From assembly GCA_038532435.1 (NCBI GenBank), contig JBCBAP010000009.1, positions 23,599-87,598 on the forward strand: DNA of 64,000 nt, in the 5' to 3' direction. Shown here piece after piece: positions 17,049 through 24,802 of this stretch. Every line of letters begins with the position of its first letter. Position 1 is the first letter of the stretch. The translations under genes were made by a program, and so were the position numbers. This stretch comes from JBCBAP01 sp038532435 (GTDB lineage: Bacteria > Pseudomonadota > Alphaproteobacteria > Rhodobacterales > Rhodobacteraceae). The notes beneath the pieces were generated by a model, which worked only from the letters and a program-made list of their open reading frames with translations, was not told the DNA's origin and made no database searches.

Positions 17049-17713
17049 GCTACTTCCGCCCAGTGGGGCGGGAAGGTTTCTGCAACACCGGGCAACGCCT
17101 CGATCCTGACGACCCAGTCGGCAAGCTGTGGCGACACCACCTTCAGTTCGCCAAGGCCGAGTGCTGCCATCAGCTTCGGCTGCGTATCGATTGCCCGCTG
17201 AAGGAGCCGGACGTGGGGAAACGCGATGGCGTCCGGCGCCCCTGCGTGAGCCCCACCCAGATAGGGCGTGTCCTCGAGGATTGCCGTGAGGCGCGCCAGC
17301 TCGGCGCGCAACCGCCCCACCGCCTCCTGCAGGGCGTCGGTTGCCTCACGAACCCCGTTGAAGAAGATGGGGCCAAGCACCCCGGAAGTCGCGGGCGGCA
17401 GATGGTCGAAGATGTCCATTGCGATTTGCCAGATGCGCCCCGCATCCTCCGGCGTCTCACCGAAGAGGGGCGCGTCCGGATAGGCCCGGTCGAGCCAGGC
17501 GAGGATCGCCACGGAATGGCCGAGGGCCAATCCCCCGCTTTCAAGCGTCGGAACGGTTCCGCGGTCGTTGAGCTTCAGATAGCTCTCCGACTTGTGCTCC
17601 CGCCTTGAAGCGGACAGCAAACGGGTCTCGCTCTCGATCCCCTTGAAGGCCATCCCGAGGGCCACGCGCCAGGGGCTCGGGGCCCCGCTGACAGTCCACA
17701 AAGTGAGGGTCAT
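17045..17713 (-). CDS. Glutathione S-transferase family protein
   Basis: A 222-residue soluble GST. The N-terminal thioredoxin-like domain has SGAPSPWRVALGMAFKGIESE and the glutathione gamma-glutamyl recognition segment VPTLESGGLALGHSVAILAWLD (the Ser after Glu is usual in this class). The C-terminal helical domain has EDTPYLGGAHAGAPDAIAFPHV. It resembles maleylacetoacetate isomerase or zeta-like forms but is not assigned. It is divergent from the HxlR regulator gene, with an inverted repeat between them, and co-transcribed with the SRPBCC gene, pointing to an inducible detoxification unit. Confidence 0.85.
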   Translation of the reverse strand: MTLTLWTVSGAPSPWRVALGMAFKGIESETRLLSASRREHKSESYLKLNDRGTVPTLESGGLALGHSVAILAWLDRAYPDAPLFGETPEDAGRIWQIAMDIFDHLPPATSGVLGPIFFNGVREATDALQEAVGRLRAELARLTAILEDTPYLGGAHAGAPDAIAFPHVRLLQRAIDTQPKLMAALGLGELKVVSPQLADWVVRIEALPGVAETFPPHWAEVA

Positions 17714-17771
17714 GGTCCGTATCCTTTGGTCCAGTGCGATTGCATGAACCTAGGCGGCGCGGTATGATCAG

Positions 17772-17788
17772 AAAAGTAGGCAACTTTT
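17772..17788. promoter_or_regulatory. inverted-repeat operator between GST and HxlR genes
   Basis: AAAAGT (17772-17777) and ACTTTT (17783-17788) form a 6-bp inverted repeat with a 5-base spacer, in an AT-rich stretch unlike the GC-rich surroundings. It lies 58 bases before the GST start and 27 before the HxlR start. It is the natural candidate for the HxlR-family binding site controlling both directions. Confidence 0.55.
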
Positions 17789-17815
17789 TCTAATATACTA
17801 TCAAAAACAGTACTA

Positions 17816-18181
17816 ATGGAGCCGATTATGGGCGTGGAAAGCACCGTCATCGAGGAAACATCAGCATCGGCCGGACCTGCGCCCTGTCCGGCTCCGCAGG
17901 TCATCGGGATGATAGGTGGCAAGTGGAAGCTGTTGATCCTGCAGATACTTATTTTCCAGGGCACGAAACGGTTCGGTGAGCTTAGGCGGTCCATCGACGG
18001 GATCACGCAGACGATGCTGACCAACCAGCTTCGCGCGTTGGAGGCGGACGGGCTGGTCATCCGCAAGATCTATGCGGAGGTGCCGCCGAAGGTGGAGTAC
18101 TCGGCCAGCGAGGACGGGCGCGCCCTCGCGCCGGTCTTCACCTCGATGCATGACTGGTGGCTCAACCGCTCCACCACCTGA
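17816..18181 (+). CDS. HxlR-family winged-helix regulator
   Basis: A 121-residue HxlR/MarR-like protein. It has the hallmark IGGKWKLLILQILIFQGTKRFGELRRSIDGITQTMLTNQLRALEADGLVIRK winged helix, followed by VPPKVEYSASEDGRAL. A single cysteine near residue 22 (PCPAP) matches the redox or aldehyde-sensing Cys found in many HxlR proteins. Starts at 17816 or 17828 are both possible. It is divergent from the GST/SRPBCC pair and probably represses or activates it through the repeat at 17772-17788. Confidence 0.9.
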   Translation: MEPIMGVESTVIEETSASAGPAPCPAPQVIGMIGGKWKLLILQILIFQGTKRFGELRRSIDGITQTMLTNQLRALEADGLVIRKIYAEVPPKVEYSASEDGRALAPVFTSMHDWWLNRSTT

Positions 18182-18258
18182 GGCAACCGGATCGCGCGGT
18201 ACCGGCGCCAGAGTCCGGCAGAGTTGACTTCGCGCCGTCCGTGATTTTTGCTGTAGGC

Positions 18259-19596
18259 ATGGAACTTAGCGTAACCTCGGTAGACGAGGTCACTCCGTAT
18301 CCGCAGGGTCCGCCCGCCCCGGGGGCAAAGGAGCCCACCCTCCCAGCGTTGCTTGAAGCTCCCGAGGGCGCGCGTCTTTTGGCCATCCTTGATGCGTCCC
18401 TGCTCGACTGGGTGCCAGGCCGCGTGGGGCGGGAGGCCGTATGCCTGTTCGACCCGGGCGATGACGACGATCTGGAGGAAAACGCGCCGTGGCTTGTCGA
18501 TCTGGACGCGGATCAGGGGCTCGCGCGCAACCTGATGACCGCGGGTGATGTGCCTTGGACGCCGTGGGGACGACCGGGCGCGGTGTTCCTGCACAGTGCC
18601 GCGTCGCTCGATATGCTGCGCCGTCATTTTCGGCGGATCGTGATGATCCCGAGGGAGGATCGGGACAGCCATGTGTTTCTGCGCTTCTGGATGGCGGACA
18701 TCCTGACCGACCTGCTGAGCGCCGCGTCGGAACGCTGGACCGCGCCCGTGCGCCTGTTCGGGCGGGAAGAGGAGCCGCCGCTCATCTCCTCCTACCTGAT
18801 GGCGCGGGACGGGGGCGTGGGGCTTACCCGGGTCGATGCGCCGGGCATGCTGCCGCCCGGACGGCTCGTGCTTGACGAAACGATGGAGCGGGTGCTCAGC
18901 CGTACCATGCGCGCCCGGTTCGCCGAGGAGCTGGCAACGCACTGCGACGACAGGTTCCCGGACAGCATGCAGACCGTTGCGTCCGGGGCGCGCAGGGACA
19001 CGTTCCTCGCCATCATGGAGCAGGGAAGCCGGTTCGGCCTCACCCAGCGGGGGCCGCTCCTGGTCTGGGCGGAGGCGAGCCTGACCCTCGGCACCCATGC
19101 AATCGACGACCATGCCGCGCGCCCGCTCATCGACCGCGCGCTCGTCGGCGCGTCGGACCAGATGCACGCGGCAGGACGGCTGCAGCAGGAACTCACACGC
19201 TATGCTGAACAGTGTTTCGGGCCGGAGAACGGCTTCCTGATCCGGGCGCTTGAGCGTGTCGAGGGCTTTGGCACCCCGACCGAACCGGATCTGGGGCAGT
19301 GGCTGAGCGATCTCTGGCCGGAACGCGTCGAGGCGATGGGTCCGGCGGCGTTTTCGCTCTTCCTCGGGCAGGTGGCCGCTGATGCGGATGCCTTGCCCGA
19401 TCCGGATGACCCCTCGCGTCGGGCGCACGGGATGCTATGCTTTTTCCTGGGGCTCGGCGTGCGGCGCGATCCGGTCCATGCCTGGCTCGCGCCCGCGTTT
19501 GATGCGCCGATGAATGCCGGAGCGGACAGCGATCTGTGCCGGGCCGCCCTGCGGTGGAGAGCGATGACCGTGCAGCGCCTGGAGGAAGCAGCATGA
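18259..19596 (+). CDS. DUF4123 domain protein (T6SS effector chaperone/adaptor-like)
   Basis: A 445-residue protein whose first about 170 residues fit the DUF4123 (Tap/TEC) family: RLLAILDASLLDWVPGRVG, CLFDPGDDDDLEENAPWLVDLDAD, the GAVFLHSAASLDMLRRHFRRIVMIP segment and LRFWMADILTDLLSA. DUF4123 proteins load specific cargo effectors onto VgrG spikes of type VI secretion systems. The C-terminal about 250 residues are unassigned and may be the cargo-specific part. The ATG at 18259 gives a normal N-terminus; an in-frame start at 18157 overlaps the HxlR gene and is rejected. The stop overlaps the next gene as ATGA, so chaperone and cargo are translationally coupled. No vgrG or tss gene is in the window. 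Confidence 0.68.
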   Translation: MELSVTSVDEVTPYPQGPPAPGAKEPTLPALLEAPEGARLLAILDASLLDWVPGRVGREAVCLFDPGDDDDLEENAPWLVDLDADQGLARNLMTAGDVPWTPWGRPGAVFLHSAASLDMLRRHFRRIVMIPREDRDSHVFLRFWMADILTDLLSAASERWTAPVRLFGREEEPPLISSYLMARDGGVGLTRVDAPGMLPPGRLVLDETMERVLSRTMRARFAEELATHCDDRFPDSMQTVASGARRDTFLAIMEQGSRFGLTQRGPLLVWAEASLTLGTHAIDDHAARPLIDRALVGASDQMHAAGRLQQELTRYAEQCFGPENGFLIRALERVEGFGTPTEPDLGQWLSDLWPERVEAMGPAAFSLFLGQVAADADALPDPDDPSRRAHGMLCFFLGLGVRRDPVHAWLAPAFDAPMNAGADSDLCRAALRWRAMTVQRLEEAA

Positions 19597-20927
19597 CCAT
19601 GACGGCGTCAGCGGATGCGGGAAGGATGCCGGGCGGGTTGGCCGGCATGCTCGCGGACGCGGCCCTGTCGAGTCCCCTGGGCGGTTTCTCCCCTCCCGAA
19701 AGCGTCTCCAACCCGGATCAGGAGGCGGACTCGATCCTTGCCACGTGCGGCGCGTTCATTGGCCACATCATCGAGATCAAATCGATCGCCAACGCGGCGG
19801 CGGTGACGCTCGGCGGAAGTGCGGTCTCTGCCCCCTACTGGACGCCCGCGATGATCCCGGCCCATGTCTCCCTCCCGACGGGACAGTCCGATCATCCGGC
19901 GGCCGTGCCCACGAAGGCAGGCTCTGACATCGAAATGGTCATCAAGATCGAGGTGACCAAGGCGGAGAACCTCACCCGCGCCTCAACCGTCACCGGGCGT
20001 CTTGGAACCGCCACATGGACCGGGCGTGTCCCCTCAAGCGTCGGGACCCATGAGGTGACCGTCAAGCTTGCGGCGGCAACCACGGACCTCGCCGATCACC
20101 GGGGCAACATCCTGTGGCAGGCGGATGTCCCGGGCTGTGGCGTTCACCCGCTCGGCCAGACGCGGGTCGAGTTCTACCGGATCGTCGAGGATGTGACCCC
20201 CGCCTATCTGAGCCGCGGACGGCCCGTCGAGGCGCTGAGGTTTCTCTATGACGAGGCGGGCATCGGCGGGGCGGACGCTGCTGCCTCCGACGGATGGCGC
20301 GAGGTCTCGAGCCGGATCACCTCCCACCTCCATGGCCCCCATGGCATGACCTATGACATCCACAAGGGGGGCGTGGGCTTTCTCAGTTCGGGCCGGGGCG
20401 GCTTCGTCTTCGAGATCACCAATTACATGGCGAAACAGGGAAGCAATACGGGGCCGAGCGCTGCGAACCCGCCCATCGGCAACATGGTGAACTGCTACGA
20501 TCAGGCCTCCGCCGTGCAGGTCTTCACCGGCATCGCGGGGATCGTTGGCAATAAGCGGTATGTGGAGCCCTTCGGCTTTATCAACCGCACCACCCTCGTC
20601 GGCGGGATCCGGACCAACAACCCGTTCCACGGGGGGTACACCGCAAGCGGCGGGTCGATCCCGACGTCCCGGGCTATCGTGCGGCAGCTCGCGCTGGACC
20701 GCACGCCCTTCGGCAACCACGAATTTTTCATGAACACCGCCAATGCAAAGGTGTTTGATGCCTGTGCGGGGCCCGATCTGGGGACCGCGGACTATGACGG
20801 GTATCTCGCCGCGGCGGTCGATACGGACATGTACCTCACGCCGGGGCGCGACGGGGCGAACTTGCAATATTGGAGGGGCCAGTGGCAGTATGCCGACGAC
20901 TATTTCATGATCGTCGATATCTCCTAG
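19593..20927 (+). CDS. Putative T6SS cargo effector with Cys-His-Asp (transglutaminase-like) signature
   Basis: A 444-residue protein without signal peptide or membrane helix, and not recognised as a named family. The C-terminal half carries the pattern of papain/transglutaminase-fold enzymes: Cys301 in GNMVNCYDQASAVQVF, His376 in FGNHEFFMN and Asp389 in KVFDACAGPD, with correct order and spacing for a catalytic triad. The middle (about 110-210) looks like a beta-rich Ig-like domain (TVTGRLGTATWTGRVPSS, THEVTVKLAAATTDL). The ATG overlaps the DUF4123 gene stop, and a lipoprotein gene overlaps its 3' end. I infer a secreted amidase, protease or transglutaminase toxin acting in the target periplasm. 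The triad is seen; the activity is inference. Confidence 0.55.
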   Translation: MTMTASADAGRMPGGLAGMLADAALSSPLGGFSPPESVSNPDQEADSILATCGAFIGHIIEIKSIANAAAVTLGGSAVSAPYWTPAMIPAHVSLPTGQSDHPAAVPTKAGSDIEMVIKIEVTKAENLTRASTVTGRLGTATWTGRVPSSVGTHEVTVKLAAATTDLADHRGNILWQADVPGCGVHPLGQTRVEFYRIVEDVTPAYLSRGRPVEALRFLYDEAGIGGADAAASDGWREVSSRITSHLHGPHGMTYDIHKGGVGFLSSGRGGFVFEITNYMAKQGSNTGPSAANPPIGNMVNCYDQASAVQVFTGIAGIVGNKRYVEPFGFINRTTLVGGIRTNNPFHGGYTASGGSIPTSRAIVRQLALDRTPFGNHEFFMNTANAKVFDACAGPDLGTADYDGYLAAAVDTDMYLTPGRDGANLQYWRGQWQYADDYFMIVDIS

Positions 20928-21463
20928 CGGCATGTGTCCTGCTGATTGCCGGATGCGCTCCTGGAGATGGAGAGGGGCAGCAAGTGGCGCTTGAAGGACC
21001 GGCAACAACGCCCAACGCCCGACTGGTGGCGGATCGTCTCGACCTCGACACACTGTCACAGGATCCCACGCCGGACGTGGCACTTTCGGTGACGTCGGAG
21101 GCGGTTCTGACAGCGCTCCCCAGCTTCGACAGCGCGGAGATCTCGGTCGGGCAGGCCGGGGGCTATGAGCGCATGGCCGTACAGCTTGCCAACTCCGAGA
21201 CCGGCATGATCGCCAACGCGATGATCAGGCGCATCCCGCCGGAGGAGCAGGGCATGGCAATCCGCATGGAGTTCGCCCTCTTTTCGGCCCCCTTGCAGGA
21301 TCTGCAGCGCTATGACGATCCCGAGCTTGACCGGCTGGGCGCGCTGGCCAACTCCGACGATTATGCGGTTGCAGTGAAAGGATCGTTCGTGACGACGGCC
21401 CGCGGGGCAAATGCGACCATGGTTGCTGCCACCCTCACGAAGCTCCTTTTCGACGGGAACTGA
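20882..21463 (+). CDS. Small lipoprotein, putative immunity protein
   Basis: A 193-residue lipoprotein: basic N-terminus (CRRLFHDRR), hydrophobic core LLAACVLLIA and lipobox LIAGC with the acylated Cys about residue 25. GTG at 20882 is chosen as the start because GGAGG (20872-20876) lies 5 bases before it; a TTG at 20870 in the same frame is possible. It overlaps the 3' end of the putative effector gene by 46 bases in another frame, so it is tightly coupled. The mature domain (DVALSVTSEAVLTALPSFDS, YERMAVQLANSETGM) is unrecognised. A periplasm-facing lipoprotein directly after an effector-like gene is the usual form of an immunity protein for a periplasmic toxin. Confidence 0.6.
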   Translation: MAVCRRLFHDRRYLLAACVLLIAGCAPGDGEGQQVALEGPATTPNARLVADRLDLDTLSQDPTPDVALSVTSEAVLTALPSFDSAEISVGQAGGYERMAVQLANSETGMIANAMIRRIPPEEQGMAIRMEFALFSAPLQDLQRYDDPELDRLGALANSDDYAVAVKGSFVTTARGANATMVAATLTKLLFDGN

Positions 21464-21490
21464 TCTGCGTGTCGCCGTACTGCGGCGCGG

Positions 21491-22372
21491 TCAGTCCTGC
21501 CAGTCCGCGAGGAACCGGACGAGCAGGGTCGTGAGCGTTTCCCGCCGAGACTGATCCGGCCAGACCGCGTGGAGGCCGAGGGGGCGGAGTGTCCAGTCCG
21601 GCAGGACGTGGACCAGATCGCCGCGGTCGAACCCCCGGCAGGCGAGGTTTTCCGGGATCGCGGTCACACCCAGCCCCCGCGTCGCAAATTCATAGAGCGC
21701 GTCCGCCGAATTGACCAGGATGTTGGACCGTCCGGTCACGGCCACCACCTCTCCGGTCGGCGAGGTGAGCGATGTCGTGTCCGGGCGCATCGCGAAGCGG
21801 ATCCAGTCCCACGCTTCAAGGTCAGTTGGGTGTGTGGCATCCGCCCGTCCCTCCGCATAGGCGCCGCTCGCGACCAGCAGCCGGTCGGACTGGCCGATAC
21901 TGCGTGTCATGAGCTCACTGTCCTCTAGCCAGCCCGCGCGGATGCCTATGTCGAACCCGTCCTTGATCAGATCCCGGGGCGCATCCGAAAAATCGATCCT
22001 GAGATCGATGCGGGGATGGGCCTTCGCGAAGGCTGCGAAGCGGTCCATGAGGCCGGTCTGGGTGGCAAATGCCGGGGCGGTCACCCGCAGGGTGCCGTGA
22101 GGCTCCTTCGACGAGGTGTTGATCTCATCAAGGCCACTTTCCACCGTCGCCAGCATCGCCTGCGCCTTTTCGTGGAGGACCTGCCCCTCCTGCGTCAGCG
22201 AAAGCTGCCGGGTAGACCGATAGAGCAGGGTCACGCCCAGGTCCCGCTCCAGTTCCGACACCACCTCGCTGACCCGGGAGGGTGCGAGGCCAAGGTGCGC
22301 CGCCGCTGCGCGAAACGTGCCCTGTTCCACCACGGTGGTGAAGATCGCAATGCTCCGCAGCTTGTCGATCAT
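21491..22372 (-). CDS. LysR-family transcriptional regulator
   Basis: A 293-residue LysR protein with N-terminal helix-turn-helix (FTTVVEQGTFRAAAAHLGLAPSRVSEVVSELERDLGVTLLYRSTRQLSLT) and a LysR substrate-binding domain of the DmlR/PgrR-like type (GTLRVTAPAFATQTGLM, DIGIRAGWL). It is divergent from the exported metallo-hydrolase gene, with 152 bases between, and so probably controls the 22525-24772 genes. It is convergent with the lipoprotein gene, leaving 27 bases between stops. Confidence 0.93.
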   Translation of the reverse strand: MIDKLRSIAIFTTVVEQGTFRAAAAHLGLAPSRVSEVVSELERDLGVTLLYRSTRQLSLTQEGQVLHEKAQAMLATVESGLDEINTSSKEPHGTLRVTAPAFATQTGLMDRFAAFAKAHPRIDLRIDFSDAPRDLIKDGFDIGIRAGWLEDSELMTRSIGQSDRLLVASGAYAEGRADATHPTDLEAWDWIRFAMRPDTTSLTSPTGEVVAVTGRSNILVNSADALYEFATRGLGVTAIPENLACRGFDRGDLVHVLPDWTLRPLGLHAVWPDQSRRETLTTLLVRFLADWQD

Positions 22373-22524
22373 TGTTCGCCTCAGCGGAATGGTCCGGTCC
22401 GCAACGACCTAATTCCGGAGAACGATGCCCGTCAATACGTTCTCGGTCACAGGGCCGGCGGCTGTGACCTTCCCAGCAGGTGCGGGCCCTGATGTCCCCG
22501 ACCAACCAGATTGGAGCATTCGGA

Positions 22525-23418
22525 ATGACACAGCTCACCACACCCCGACTGGCACGCCGCGATCTGCTGAGGGGCACTGCCCTGACCGTGGGTGCCGCCA
22601 CCCTTCTGCGTTCCGCGTTCACGCCGACCCCGGCCGTGGCGCAAGGAGCCATCTCCGCCGGAACGGTGCACAGCTTCGCCACCGGCGGGCTCAGGTTTCA
22701 CACCTACGTCTCCCCACCCGAGGCGGTGCATGTCACCTCCCACATCGTGGAGTTCGACGATCAGCTTCTGCTGGTGGACGGCACGATGCTGCCCCCCACG
22801 GCACAGGAGGTTTCGGCACTCGTTGCCTCGACGGGCAAGCCCATCGGCATGGCCGTCCTGAGCCACGAACACCCGGACCACTGGGGCGGTGCGCCGCTCA
22901 TCGAGGGCGCCAGCTTCGCCACGTTGCCGCAGATCCGTGAGGCCGTTGCGGCGGAGGCAGCCTCGGGCGACTTCGGCGACCCCGCAAACGTGCTCAACGG
23001 CCCGGACATCGCCATTGGCATGACGGAAATGTCCGGCGTGCCCGTCGAGTTCCGCCACTACGAGAACACCGAGGCACCCCACATGGTCGTCACGGTTCTG
23101 CCCGAGCAGAAGGTCGCGATCGTCCAGGATCTTGTCTATAACGGCGTCTTTTTCGCGCCGGGCGTGGACCGGCAGAACTGGATCGCGACGCTGGAGGGGC
23201 TGCGGGATGATCCGTCCTTCGACACGCTGCTCGTGGGCCACGGGCTTCCCACCACGCGGGGCGCGCTCGACACGGCCATCGCCTATATCCGGGTGCTCGA
23301 CGAGGCCATGACCGGCTCGGCCACGCCGGATGAGGCGTCGGCAAAGCTGCAGGAAGCCTACCCGGGCTATGGCGGTGCGTTCCTGCTCTCCCTCATTCCC
23401 GAATACTGGGCCAACTGA
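22525..23418 (+). CDS. MBL-fold metallo-hydrolase, Tat-exported
   Basis: A 297-residue protein with a twin-arginine signal (LARRDLLRGTALTVGAATL) and a metallo-beta-lactamase fold. The zinc-binding motif SHEHPDHWGG places His114, His116, Asp118 and His119; later metal-ligand candidates are in VAIVQDLVYNG and LLVGHGLP. The ATG at 22525 follows TTGGAGC; the in-frame start at 22480 is less likely. Next to two NTF2-like proteins and under a divergent LysR, it probably hydrolyses an exogenous ester, lactone or thioester. The substrate is not evident. Confidence 0.88.
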   Translation: MTQLTTPRLARRDLLRGTALTVGAATLLRSAFTPTPAVAQGAISAGTVHSFATGGLRFHTYVSPPEAVHVTSHIVEFDDQLLLVDGTMLPPTAQEVSALVASTGKPIGMAVLSHEHPDHWGGAPLIEGASFATLPQIREAVAAEAASGDFGDPANVLNGPDIAIGMTEMSGVPVEFRHYENTEAPHMVVTVLPEQKVAIVQDLVYNGVFFAPGVDRQNWIATLEGLRDDPSFDTLLVGHGLPTTRGALDTAIAYIRVLDEAMTGSATPDEASAKLQEAYPGYGGAFLLSLIPEYWAN

Positions 23419-23446
23419 CCGGCGCCTCGGCGAAGGAGATCCTCAC

Positions 23447-23944
23447 ATGCAGCGAAGAACCCTACTGACCACCTCGCTCGCCGCCGCGGCGGCCCTTGCA
23501 CTTTCCCAACCCGCAGGAGCACAGGAGATGGACGATCAAAGCCAAGCCTCGTTCGACACGGTCATGGCCTTCATGACGGCGTTGGGCGCCGGAGATATGG
23601 ACAGTCTGTCGGTGCTGATGGCTGATGACATGGTCTGGCACAATGAAGGCGACAGCACCCTTCCCTGGATCGGAGAGACGCAGGGCAAACAGGCGATCTT
23701 TGACTTCCTCGGCGTTTTCTCGAGCAACCTGCAGACAACGCTGTGGGAAAACACCGACGCATTCGCCTCCGGCGATACGATCGCCGTTTTCGGCCGGATG
23801 AACGGGGTGACAACGCAAAGCGGCCAGGAAACCGGCATCTTCACCTTTGCCCTCCGGGCAAAGGTGCGCGACGGGCAGGTTGTTCTGTGGCATTGGCACG
23901 AAGACAGCTTCGCTGTCAGCCAAGCCTATCACGGCAACCTGTAG
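23447..23944 (+). CDS. Exported NTF2/SnoaL-like protein
   Basis: A 165-residue protein with signal peptide MQRRTLLTTSLAAAAALALSQPAGAQ and a single SnoaL/NTF2-like cone fold: SQASFDTVMAFMTALGAGDMDSLSVLMADDMVWHNEG, then ALRAKVRDGQVVLWHWHEDSF. Such proteins isomerise, hydrolyse or bind small hydrophobic molecules. It lies 28 bases after the metallo-hydrolase and is likely co-transcribed; both are exported, so they may share a periplasmic substrate. Confidence 0.8.
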   Translation: MQRRTLLTTSLAAAAALALSQPAGAQEMDDQSQASFDTVMAFMTALGAGDMDSLSVLMADDMVWHNEGDSTLPWIGETQGKQAIFDFLGVFSSNLQTTLWENTDAFASGDTIAVFGRMNGVTTQSGQETGIFTFALRAKVRDGQVVLWHWHEDSFAVSQAYHGNL

Positions 23945-23956
23945 CACCTTTGACTT

Positions 23957-23985
23957 GAGCGGCGCAGCCGCGGCTGCGTCCGCTC
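23957..23985 (+). repeat. intercistronic hairpin between the two NTF2-like genes
   Basis: GAGCGG-CGCAGCC pairs with GGCTGCG-CCGCTC, a 13-bp stem with one bulged T at 23979 and a very small apical loop. It begins 13 bases after the upstream stop codon. No T-tract follows. It resembles the other intercistronic hairpins of this window in position and composition. Confidence 0.6.
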
Positions 23986-24004
23986 TCAACACGGGAGACA
24001 GACC

Positions 24005-24772
24005 ATGGGTCAGGGACTGGACAATGTGCGCCGGATCTATCTCGAGGGGATCGCCGGCGGAAACGCGCGGGAGGCCGTGACCAGTTACACCGGCCACCGT
24101 TATACCCAGCATTCAACGGGCGTCGGAGACGGGGCAGAGGGGTTTCTCGCCTTTTTCGAACCGTTCGTTGCGCGCAACCCGAAGCGGGAGATCGAGATCG
24201 TCCGCATCTTCGAAGATGGCCCATGGGTCTTCTGCAGTGCCTACCAGTCCCTCAACGACGGTGCGGCGCAGTGGGTGACAATGGACATGTTCCACACCGA
24301 TGCGGACGGCCTGATCCTGGAGCACTGGGACACCATAGCCGCCTATGTGTCGGAGACCGTCTCGGGGGAGGATATGGTGCGGGGCACCGTCGAGGTTGAC
24401 GCCTCCGCCAACGGACAGGCGACCAAGGATGTCGTTCTGGAATACACCAAGCAGGTGCGTCAGGAACGACAGCTCTCCGCGCTCGATCGCTTCGTCGCAG
24501 AGGATGTGATCCAGCATGCCGCAGCGATAGATGCCGGACGGGCGGGCCTCGCGGCCTGGCTCGCGTCGGAGGAGGCCGGGGCCTACGAGATGATGTTCCA
24601 ACTGCTCGGGCAGGGAGACTTCGCCGTCACCTACGGAAAACGGCACGCGCAGGGCAAGGACATCGCCGTCTTCGACGTCTACCGCGTCGCCGACGGGCTC
24701 ATCGTGGAACACTGGATGAACGAGGAGGAGATCGGGCCCCGTGAGACCTGGGGCAACTCCGGCAAGTTCTGA
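24005..24772 (+). CDS. Tandem NTF2/SnoaL-like protein
   Basis: A 255-residue cytoplasmic protein made of two NTF2-like domains. The first spans about residues 1-125 (RRIYLEGIAGGNAREAVTSYTGHRYTQHSTGV, ending LILEHWDTIAAYV). The second spans about 140-255 (VLEYTKQVRQERQLSALDRFVAEDVIQHAAAI, ending LIVEHWMNEEEI). Each repeat keeps the LIxEHW ending, so this is an internal duplication. It is third in the metallo-hydrolase unit and convergent with the glycosyltransferase gene, with 30 bases between stops. Confidence 0.82.
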   Translation: MGQGLDNVRRIYLEGIAGGNAREAVTSYTGHRYTQHSTGVGDGAEGFLAFFEPFVARNPKREIEIVRIFEDGPWVFCSAYQSLNDGAAQWVTMDMFHTDADGLILEHWDTIAAYVSETVSGEDMVRGTVEVDASANGQATKDVVLEYTKQVRQERQLSALDRFVAEDVIQHAAAIDAGRAGLAAWLASEEAGAYEMMFQLLGQGDFAVTYGKRHAQGKDIAVFDVYRVADGLIVEHWMNEEEIGPRETWGNSGKF

Positions 24773-24802
24773 GGCGAGGCCTGGTGCGCGGGCGGTCCGC
24801 AC

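Noticed and set aside
18259..21463. Calling a complete type VI secretion locus
   Set aside because: No tss, hcp, vgrG or PAAR gene is present; only an orphan cargo-type module can be supported.
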